5,769 nucleotides of DNA, taken from the NCBI GenBank assembly GCA_938023775.1, contig CALJDB010000143.1, positions 1 to 5,769 on the forward strand, read 5' to 3'. Source of the stretch: an uncultured Clostridia bacterium. Lineage in GTDB: Bacteria; Bacillota; Clostridia; Oscillospirales; Oscillospiraceae. Positions 1-4,435 of the stretch are shown piece after piece. Every line of letters begins with the position of its first letter. Within the stretch, counting starts at the first letter, position 1. The position numbers and the translations under genes are program-made. A model generated the notes under the pieces. The model had not been told where the DNA came from and did no database searches. It was given only the letters and a program-made list of their open reading frames with translations.

Positions 1-7
1 GGGGGCT

Positions 8-28
8 GCCGCAGAGGCGGCTTTTTTT
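8..28 (+). terminator. Rho-independent terminator of an upstream unit
   Basis: A 5-bp stem (GCCGC at 8-12, GCGGC at 17-21) with an AGAG loop is followed directly by seven T residues (22-28). This is the classic intrinsic terminator layout for a plus-strand gene that ends before the window. The stem is short, so some read-through into the methyltransferase gene at 73 is possible, and it could also act as an attenuator. The upstream gene is not visible. Confidence 0.6.
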
Positions 29-38
29 GAACAGCGCG

Positions 39-54
39 GTTAGACAAAACTAAC
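39..54. promoter_or_regulatory. Inverted repeat, possible operator before the methyltransferase
   Basis: GTTAG (39-43) and CTAAC (50-54) form a perfect 5-bp inverted repeat separated by ACAAAA. It sits between the upstream terminator and the ribosome binding site at 61-67. A short AT-centred dyad of this size is compatible with binding by a dimeric repressor (TetR- or DtxR-type sites can look like this), but no regulator can be assigned from the sequence. It is too close to the start codon for a promoter downstream of it, so it would act by blocking transcription coming from upstream or as RNA structure. Confidence 0.35.
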
Positions 55-72
55 TGCGGCGGAGGAGAAAAA

Positions 73-927
73 GTGAACGAGACAAAAAAATACCACATTG
101 AGAAAAACACGGTGCAGGAGACGCTGGTCATCCCGCTTTACGCGCGGCGCGCCTGCTCGGAGCTTTACCCGCGAATCTACCGCGACGAGACCGCGGCGCT
201 GCTCATCGGCGCAGTGGACTATGACTTTTCGGCGCTGGAGGGGCGGGCGAAAAGCACGATGCAGCGCTTCGGCTTTCTTGAGGTCGCGATGCGCCAGCTC
301 GATCTCGCGTGGGAGGTGCGGGACTATCTGAAAAGCCACCCGGACGCCGCGGTCGTGAATCTCGGCTGCGGGCTGGACGACACCGGACGCCGCTGCGATA
401 ACGGCAGCTGCCGGATCTATAACCTCGACTTTCCGGATGTCATCGCCGTGCGCGACGCGCTGCTGCCCGCCGGGGAGCGGGAGGAGAACGTCGCCTGCGA
501 CTTGAATGATTTTTCGTGGATGGACCGCATCGACGCGCGCGGCGGAGCGGTGTTTTTTGCGGCGGGCGTGTTCTATTATTTCCGCACGGAGCAGGTCCGC
601 GCGCTCGTCGGTGCGATGGCGGCGGCGTTCCCCGGCGGGCGGCTTGTCTTCGACGCGGCGAACCGGACGGCGGTGAAGCTGATGCTGAAGACATGGGTCA
701 AGAGCGCGGGGGTTCAGGACGTCGGGGCGTATTTCGCCGTGGCGGACGCGAAGCGGGAGCTCGGCGATTGGGCGCCGGGGCTCGGCGTCGCGAGCCGGGC
801 GTTTATGCTGGGCTACAACGATCTGAAGGACCCCGCCATAAGCGGCTTTTTCCGCCTGATGGCGCGGCTTGGGGACAGGATGATGAAGATGCAGATCGTG
901 CGCCTGAGCTTCGGAGGCGCGAAATGA
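73..927 (+). CDS. LCM/TcmP-like class I SAM-dependent methyltransferase
   Basis: This 284-residue cytoplasmic protein is predicted to transfer a methyl group from S-adenosylmethionine to an unknown acceptor. It resembles the leucine carboxyl methyltransferase / tetracenomycin O-methyltransferase (TcmP) family. Visible landmarks are the SAM-binding strand and glycine loop VVNLGCGLDDTGRR (94-107), an acidic second strand NLDFPDVI (117-124), an acidic stretch CDLNDFSW (142-149), the strand FFAAGVFYYF (161-170) and GGRLVFDAAN (188-197). The N-terminal R..C...YPRI region and the GFLEVAMRQLDLAW helix also fit the family. The start is GTG at 73, chosen because GGAGGAG (61-67) lies 5 nt upstream and no better start is near. 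The stop overlaps the start of the next gene (ATGA, 924-927), so the two are translationally coupled and probably act on the same compound. The family assignment is good; the substrate is unknown (carboxyl or hydroxyl O-methylation would be typical). Confidence 0.85.
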   Translation: MNETKKYHIEKNTVQETLVIPLYARRACSELYPRIYRDETAALLIGAVDYDFSALEGRAKSTMQRFGFLEVAMRQLDLAWEVRDYLKSHPDAAVVNLGCGLDDTGRRCDNGSCRIYNLDFPDVIAVRDALLPAGEREENVACDLNDFSWMDRIDARGGAVFFAAGVFYYFRTEQVRALVGAMAAAFPGGRLVFDAANRTAVKLMLKTWVKSAGVQDVGAYFAVADAKRELGDWAPGLGVASRAFMLGYNDLKDPAISGFFRLMARLGDRMMKMQIVRLSFGGAK

Positions 928-1562
928 GGTATATGGGAATGCCCTTTGGCATGTGGGCGCTGTTCGGCGGCTCCTTCCGCCGGGAGCTGACGGCGGTGTT
1001 CGGCCTGGACGCAGCGGCGGCGCGCGCCGTGGCTGCTGCGGCGAACCCGCGCTATCGGGAGATCATCGCCGGACTGCCGGAATTTGAAAGGGGCGACCGG
1101 TTCCGGATGAATATCGTGAACTGCGCGCTGCTTGCCGCGTTCATCCTCTCCATGCCGGAGAGCCCGGACGTCGGGCGCCTGACGGACTATTATGCGCGCG
1201 CCATGATGACCGGACCGATGCGCCGGTTCTGCCGCAAGAGCGGCAGGGCAAAGTTTACGCCGAAGGACATTGCCGCAATGCGCGCCTCCGCCGCCCTCCG
1301 CGCCGGGGACCGCAACCCCTATTCGTGGAATTTCGACTTTTCCGAGTATCCGGACGGCAGCGGCTATGAAGCGCGCTTCACCTGCTGCGGCATCTGCGTC
1401 CTGATGAAGCAGCTCGGACTCTACGATCTTACCCCCGCGCTCTGCCGCCTCGATTACACCATGAGCGAAGCCGGCGGCGCGTCGGACTTCGTCCGGGAAT
1501 ATACCCTCGCCTCCGGCGGACCCTACTGCGACTGCGGGTATCATAAAAAGAGCAAAGCGTGA
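924..1562 (+). CDS. L-2-amino-thiazoline-4-carboxylic acid (ATC) hydrolase family protein
   Basis: This 212-residue protein appears to belong to the ATC hydrolase family. The named activity of that family is opening the thiazoline ring of L-2-amino-thiazoline-4-carboxylate to give carbamoyl-cysteine on the way to L-cysteine. The family features lie in the C-terminal half: the cysteine cluster TCCGIC (153-158), then LCRLDYTM (173-180), and a closing FVREYTLASGG-YCDC pattern (189-204). The N-terminal part (about 10-75) is helical with few charged residues but shows no signal peptide. Cysteines at 67, 103, 154, 155, 158, 174, 202 and 204 suggest a thiol or metal site. The start ATG at 924 overlaps the methyltransferase stop, and GGAGG at 913-917 gives proper spacing. 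Most clostridial members have no proven reaction, so true ATC hydrolysis is inferred from the family name only. The adjoining methyltransferase suggests a role in making, modifying or detoxifying a small molecule. Confidence 0.8.
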   Translation: MRYMGMPFGMWALFGGSFRRELTAVFGLDAAAARAVAAAANPRYREIIAGLPEFERGDRFRMNIVNCALLAAFILSMPESPDVGRLTDYYARAMMTGPMRRFCRKSGRAKFTPKDIAAMRASAALRAGDRNPYSWNFDFSEYPDGSGYEARFTCCGICVLMKQLGLYDLTPALCRLDYTMSEAGGASDFVREYTLASGGPYCDCGYHKKSKA

Positions 1563-1567
1563 ATGAA

Positions 1568-1609
1568 AAAACAGGCATTTCCCGTCCGCAGACGGGAAAT
1601 GCCTGTTTT
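1568..1609. terminator. Bidirectional terminator, 19-bp perfect stem
   Basis: The left arm (1568-1586) and right arm (1591-1609) are perfect reverse complements of 19 bp with a CGCA loop. The outer ends are AAAA and TTTT, and extra A residues (1566-1567) extend the minus-strand T-run. It follows the ATC-hydrolase stop by 5 nt and faces the minus-strand hydrolase remnant that ends at 1615, so it serves both convergent units. Confidence 0.9.
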
Positions 1610-1614
1610 GATTT

Positions 1615-2016
1615 TCAGCTCTGCGGGGCAAAGCAGCGCTGCTGCGCGGCGGCGAAGCGGCGGTTGAAGGTCTCGGCGGCTTCGATGCTGCGCGGGTCGT
1701 CCGGCGCCATCATGTCGAAAGCGTGCATATCCGTGTGGTAGACGTCCAGCGCCGCGGGGAAGGGCGCGCGCAGCGCCAGCCGGTAGCCCGGCGCGAGCAC
1801 CACAGCGCCGAAGCGCCGCACAAGGTCGACGGCGCGCGAGGCGTGGACCATCTCCTTCATGCCGAGACAGTAGCCGCCGCCGTGGAGCCACAGAACGCCT
1901 GTCGCCCCAGCTGCGCCGGAGCGCGGCGAGAGCAGCAGCGCCGGGATACTCCCGCCCGCCTCCGGGATGCGCAGCGAGCGGACGGCGACGAGCCGGTCAG
2001 GTCTCATGGAACGCAT
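1615..2016 (-). pseudogene. Alpha/beta hydrolase (HGGG esterase-like) with a large in-frame internal deletion
   Basis: This 133-residue reading frame joins the first and last parts of an alpha/beta hydrolase of the hormone-sensitive-lipase/acetyl-esterase type, normally about 300 residues. The N-terminal part carries the oxyanion-hole motif WLHGGGY (43-49) and the family stretch LAPGYRLALRAPFPAAL (74-90). Right after L90 the sequence becomes a C-terminal block, DVYHTDMHAFDMM (91-103), in which H98 would be the catalytic histidine. The nucleophile elbow GxSxG, the catalytic Asp and the lid region are absent, so hydrolase activity is not expected. The junction lies near 1741-1749 and keeps the frame. 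The start at 2016 is favoured by CGGAG about 7 nt upstream; an alternative ATG at 2007 overlaps the HxlR stop as ATGA. It was ancestrally the second gene of an HxlR-hydrolase operon and ends at the terminator 1568-1609. Confidence 0.75.
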
Positions 2017-2213
2017 GGCGCGGCTCCGTTTTTGCGCTGGTAATCCCTGCCCCAGTCGACCATGGAGTCGAGGATGGGGCGCAGGCTGTAGCCGGTGTCG
2101 GTCAGGGTGTATTCCACGCGCGGGGGCACCTCGGCATAGACCTTGCGGGTGAGCAGTCCCTTTTCCTCCATATCGCACAGGATGAGCACCTTCCATTTAT
2201 CGCCGATGAGCAG
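2004..2213 (-). pseudogene. HxlR-family transcriptional regulator remnant, N-terminus and HTH lost
   Basis: About 69 residues match two separate parts of an HxlR-type winged-helix regulator, normally about 100-130 residues. The first is LLIGDKWKVLILC (about 2213-2175), the conserved helix near the N-terminus. It is joined directly to DMEEKGLLTRKVYAEVPPR, VEYTLT, and a tail containing LRPILDSMVDWGRDY. From the family, roughly 30 residues around the R/K-FGEL-R and GIS-LT-LR segment, including the recognition helix, are missing at about 2174/2175. The fusion stays in frame. Upstream of about 2213 the frame continues into sequence that reads properly only on the other strand (macrodomain), so the native start and promoter are gone. 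DNA binding is not expected. The stop overlaps a start of the hydrolase remnant (TCAT at 2004-2007). Confidence 0.75.
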
Positions 2214-2372
2214 CGGCGGCTGACGTCCTGTTACCGCGCCTGCCTCGCGCTCGCGGAGGAAAACGGGGTGGAGAGCCTTGCGTTCTGCTGCATCTCCACC
2301 GGCGTATTTCGGTTCCCGAACGAGCGCGCGGCGGCGCTCGCCGTGGACGCGGTGCGGCGCTGGAAGGCGGAG
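2205..2372 (+). pseudogene. Macrodomain (protein-ADP-ribose hydrolase type) fragment
   Basis: The frame through 2220 reads LTSCYRACLALAEENGVESLAFCCISTGVFRFPNERAA in two neighbouring blocks followed by a helix ending VRRWKAE. This is typical of the distal half of SirTM-linked macrodomain proteins, where CISTGVFxFP is the second ADP-ribose-binding loop. The N-terminal domain, the first catalytic loop (Asn-rich, zinc-associated in this subfamily) and the start codon are absent. The C-terminal strand is also lost, because the frame runs directly into sirtuin sequence at about 2373. No start or ribosome binding site of its own is evident; ATG 2268 lies inside the domain. The protein would have removed ADP-ribose from proteins modified by the neighbouring sirtuin. 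Expected to be inactive. Confidence 0.75.
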
Positions 2373-2650
2373 ATGAATCTGCGGTGCGACGACACGTTCG
2401 CCGAGGACGAGGGCTGGCACGCCGCCTTTCTCCGCAGCCGGGAGACGCAGCGCGTCCTCTATCTGGAGCTCGGTATCGGCGGCAACACGCCCGCCATTAT
2501 CAAATATCCCTTCTGGCGGATGACGGCAAAAAATCCCCGCGCGGTCTATGTCTGCCTCAATCTCGGCGAGGCATACGCCCCGGACACCAGCTGGGAGCGC
2601 AGCATCTGCATTGACGGGGGGATATCGGGGAGATATTGCAGGCGCTTTGA
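2373..2650 (+). pseudogene. SirTM-type sirtuin (protein ADP-ribosyltransferase), C-terminal fragment with frameshift
   Basis: From ATG 2373 the translation begins MNLRCDDTFAEDEGWH and continues with VLYLELGIGGNTP, IIKYPFWRMT and CLNLGEAYAP. These are hallmarks of the C-terminal third of macrodomain-linked sirtuins (SirTM), which ADP-ribosylate proteins using NAD+. The N-terminal Rossmann half, with the GAG and NVD/QGDYG-type motifs that bind NAD+, is missing. Between W-H-A-A and FLRSRE (about 2421-2429) some six or seven family residues also seem to be absent. At 2616-2621 a G6 run shifts the frame: SICIDG is followed in the +2-corrected frame by DIGEILQAL and a TGA at 2648-2650, the expected ending, just before the terminator. 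Without the correction the frame reads through into the TetR gene. The gene is non-functional as written. Confidence 0.75.
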
Positions 2651-2652
2651 GG

Positions 2653-2703
2653 GCGCAAAAACCGCCGTTCGGCACCGAAGCCGACACCGGCGGTTTTTTG
2701 CGC
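2653..2703. terminator. Bidirectional terminator after the sirtuin remnant
   Basis: GCGC-AAAAA-CCGCCG (2653-2667) pairs with CGGCGG-TTTTTT-GCGC (2688-2703), with one T bulged. An inner TCGGC/GCCGA stem (2669-2673, 2680-2684) closes on a 6-nt loop. The T6 run gives plus-strand termination 3 nt past the sirtuin stop, and the A5 tract gives a T-run on the other strand. It separates the decayed block from the TetR promoter. Confidence 0.85.
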
Positions 2704-2712
2704 TCTCGGCGC

Positions 2713-2741
2713 TTGACAGCGCGGCTTTTGTGGGATATAAT
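2713..2741 (+). promoter_or_regulatory. Perfect sigma-A/sigma-70 consensus promoter for the TetR gene
   Basis: TTGACA (2713-2718) and TATAAT (2736-2741) are both exact consensus hexamers with the ideal 17-nt spacer. Transcription would start near 2748, giving a leader of about 50 nt before the ATG at 2799. A promoter this strong in front of a regulator usually implies repression, most simply autorepression by the TetR protein. Confidence 0.88.
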
Positions 2742-2755
2742 TTTGAATATATATC
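2734..2755. promoter_or_regulatory. Possible TetR operator overlapping the -10 box
   Basis: GATATA (2734-2739) and TATATC (2750-2755) are inverted arms 10 nt apart, centred just after the -10 hexamer. The position suits an autorepressor site. The arms are AT-rich and short, so chance is a real alternative. Confidence 0.3.
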
Positions 2756-2798
2756 GGACGGTGTTTATCGAGATCACACATCGGAAAGGGCGTTTTAT

Positions 2799-3440
2799 AT
2801 GGCTCCGAAAAACAAATTCACAAGGGAAGAAATGACCGCCGCGGCGCTGCGGGTCGTGCGGGCGCGGGGGCTCGACGGGCTCACTGCCAAAACGCTGGCG
2901 GACGAGCTCGGAACCTCCACCCAGCCGGTTTTCACCGCCTTCGGCTCCATGGACGGCGTTCGGCGGGAGGTCCGCGCCGCCGCGGTGCGCGTGTATGACG
3001 CTTACGCCGAGGCGGGACTGCGCGAGGAGATTCCGTTTTTGGGCGTCGGAATGCAGTATATCCGTTTCGCGCGGGAGGAGCCGGAGCTTTACCGTCTGCT
3101 GTTCCTGACGCGGACGGAGGAGCGGGAGGGCGGCGCGATGGAGGCTATGCGCCGCCTTCAGGCGCGCGTCCGCCCGACGCTGACGGACATTTATCGCCTC
3201 GGCGATGCGGAGGCAGACCTCTATTTCCGGGATCTATGGCTCGTCGTCCACAGTCTTGCCACGCTGATTGTGACCGGCGGCTGCCGGTGGTCCGATCGGG
3301 AGATCGGCGGGATTCTGACGGGCTTCAGCATCAGCGTCTGCAAGGCGATTAAAGAGATCCCGGGCTTCGTAACGGGAAATATCGACCGGGATGCCGCGTT
3401 TCGTGCGCTGATCGGAACGAAAACGGAGGAGAGAGTATGA
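2799..3440 (+). CDS. TetR/AcrR-family transcriptional regulator
   Basis: A 213-residue cytoplasmic repressor, a usual size for the family. The N-terminal DNA-binding domain spans about residues 8-54: FTREEMTAAALRVV, then RGLDGLTAKTLADELG and TSTQPVFTAFGSMDGV, the standard helix-turn-helix in which the usual 'YxxFxsKe' region appears as VFTAFGSMDGV. Residues 80-190 form a helical ligand/dimer domain with FLGVGMQYIRFAREEPELYRLLF (80-102), a pattern seen in TetR proteins with a WHG/TetR_C_33-type C-terminus. The ligand is unknown. The start is ATG 2799, with GGAAAGGG (2783-2790) 8 nt upstream; the longer open frame upstream comes from the frameshifted sirtuin remnant and is not part of this gene. 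It has its own consensus promoter and overlaps the next gene (ATGA, 3437-3440), so it probably controls itself and the DUF3795 gene. Confidence 0.85.
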   Translation: MAPKNKFTREEMTAAALRVVRARGLDGLTAKTLADELGTSTQPVFTAFGSMDGVRREVRAAAVRVYDAYAEAGLREEIPFLGVGMQYIRFAREEPELYRLLFLTRTEEREGGAMEAMRRLQARVRPTLTDIYRLGDAEADLYFRDLWLVVHSLATLIVTGGCRWSDREIGGILTGFSISVCKAIKEIPGFVTGNIDRDAAFRALIGTKTEERV

Positions 3441-3781
3441 ATAAGCAAATGATTGCCTGCTGCGGGCTGGACTGCGAGCGCTGCGACGCCAGAGTCGCGA
3501 CGGTCACGGACGACGCGGCGCTTCGCGAGCGCACCGCCGCGTTGTGGACCGCGCTCAACGGTGTGACGATCACGCCGGAGATGATCCGCTGCACCGGCTG
3601 CCGCATGGAAGGGGAGAAGACGCCCTTCTGCGCCGGGCTCTGCGAGATCCGCAAATGCGTCCGCGAAAAGGGGCTGGAGACATGCGCCGGCTGCGCGGCG
3701 CTGCCCGGCTGTAAAACGCTTCGCTGCATCACGGAAAACACGCCCGCGGCGCTGAAGAATCTGAAGGCGCTGCGGGGATGA
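3437..3781 (+). CDS. DUF3795-family cysteine-rich protein
   Basis: A 114-residue protein with 13 cysteines. It opens with IACCGLDCERCDA (6-18), the signature start of DUF3795 proteins, followed by IRCTGCRMEG (50-59), FCAGLCEIRKC (64-74) and ETCAGCAALPGCKTLRC (81-97). The paired CxxC-type motifs point to bound zinc or an iron-sulfur cluster; the biochemical role of the family is not established. The start ATG 3437 overlaps the TetR stop, and GGAGGAGAG (3425-3433) lies just upstream, so expression is tied to the regulator. No membrane segment or signal peptide is seen. The link to a TetR repressor suggests induction by a small molecule or stress, which is inference. Confidence 0.8.
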   Translation: MNKQMIACCGLDCERCDARVATVTDDAALRERTAALWTALNGVTITPEMIRCTGCRMEGEKTPFCAGLCEIRKCVREKGLETCAGCAALPGCKTLRCITENTPAALKNLKALRG

Positions 3782-3881
3782 TAAAGGGCGGAAAACGGGC
3801 ATCCTTCCCTATGATCGCAGAGGAGGTCTGCGCCGGGGGTGCTGACGGGGACGGGTGAACGGGAGATTTTTGATATAAAAG

Positions 3882-3912
3882 GCTCAGGGGAGAAAAAATT
3901 TCTCCCCTGAGC
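3882..3912. terminator. Strong hairpin, likely terminator of the TetR-DUF3795 unit
   Basis: GCTCAGGGGAGAAA (3882-3895) and TTTCTCCCCTGAGC (3899-3912) form a perfect 14-bp stem with an AAA loop. The following sequence (TTGACTTTATA) is T-rich but not a clean T-run, so termination may be partial. It lies 100 nt past the DUF3795 stop. The 100 nt between (3782-3881) show no recognisable gene. Confidence 0.65.
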
Positions 3913-3952
3913 TTGACTTTATATTACCACAAAATCACGGAAAAATCAAGTC

Positions 3953-3981
3953 TTGTCATTTGCGTCGGCTGGGTGTATAAA
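3953..3981 (+). promoter_or_regulatory. Sigma-A-type promoter for the DUF6323-DUF6179 pair
   Basis: TTGTCA (3953-3958) and TATAAA (3976-3981) each match consensus at five of six positions, with a 17-nt spacer. Transcription would start near 3988, shortly before AGGAGG (4001-4006) and the ATG at 4016. No operator is obvious. Confidence 0.75.
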
Positions 3982-4015
3982 ACCCTTTACAGATCAGATG
4001 AGGAGGCGTTTTTTT

Positions 4016-4435
4016 ATGCTGGAGGAGCTGATGGCGCTGGGGACGCCGGGGGGCGGAGAGGCGCTTTCCTGCGCGGCGCTGGGGGCGCGCTGGGGGCTTA
4101 TGCTCAGCGCGGCGGAGGCGGCGGAGATTGCCGAGGCGCAGGGCGAGGCGCTGCGGGCGGAGGGGCGAATCGCGTTTTCGCCGGGGGCACTGACGGAGCT
4201 CGTGCGGGCGTTCGCGCCCTCGCCTTATGCGGAGCGGGAGAGCTGGGCGGCGCTGCTCGCGGAGCTGCTGGAGCTTTTTTACCGCTTCAAGACCCTGACG
4301 CGCGAGCGCATCCCGGACGAGGCGCTCGCCCGCGCGATGGCGGCGATCTTCAACGGACCCGCGGGCGGGCAGACCGAGCTGCTCGCCGAGGCGGAGGCGG
4401 AGACGCTCTGCCGCGCGGCGGAGGCGTTTTTATGA
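4016..4435 (+). CDS. DUF6323-family protein of unknown function
   Basis: A 139-residue, all-helical-looking soluble protein. The family pattern is visible in the helix GLMLSAAEAAEIAEAQGEALRAEGRI (27-52), then a short acidic/aromatic stretch APSPYA (67-72), the helix AALLAELLELFYRFKTLTRERIPDEAL (78-104) and a tail IFNGPAGGQTELLAEAE (111-127). This matches the order seen in DUF6323 proteins, where 'EARNxALRxxGRIE', 'SPYI', 'ELxELFYxFKNET' and 'FDGxCxGSLELL' occur. No catalytic residues are evident. The start is ATG 4016, with AGGAGG (4001-4006) 9 nt upstream and a good promoter further up; the frame also opens at 3953 but lacks a ribosome binding site there. The stop overlaps the next start (ATGA, 4432-4435). 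Composition is unusually rich in Ala, Glu and Leu. Family call from memory of motifs; function unknown. Confidence 0.72.
   Translation: MLEELMALGTPGGGEALSCAALGARWGLMLSAAEAAEIAEAQGEALRAEGRIAFSPGALTELVRAFAPSPYAERESWAALLAELLELFYRFKTLTRERIPDEALARAMAAIFNGPAGGQTELLAEAEAETLCRAAEAFL

Noticed and set aside
27..55. Promoter TTGAAC-N17-CTAACT before the methyltransferase
   Set aside because: Both hexamers are poor, and the start site would fall within the ribosome binding site at 61-67.
813..1631. Long minus-strand open frame of 272 codons
   Set aside because: It lies opposite the ATC-hydrolase gene, has no family-like motifs, and crosses the terminator hairpin; it is a by-product of high GC content.
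2214..2777. N-terminal 188 residues of a long minus-strand frame running into the HxlR fragment
   Set aside because: This stretch is antisense to the macrodomain/sirtuin remnants and the terminator, and has no HxlR similarity.
2268..3440. A single 390-residue plus-strand protein
   Set aside because: Residues 1-117 are macrodomain and sirtuin fragments, 118-177 is out-of-frame and terminator/promoter sequence, and only the part from 2799 is the TetR protein with its own promoter and ribosome binding site.
3811..3858. 15-codon open frame in the spacer after DUF3795
   Set aside because: No ribosome binding site, low-complexity Gly/Ala/Asp product and no recognisable motif.
3913..4431. N-terminal extension that would make the DUF6179 protein 439 residues
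   Set aside because: It is the DUF6323 gene read in another phase, giving a low-complexity Gly/Ala/Arg sequence; the ATG at 4432 overlaps the DUF6323 stop.
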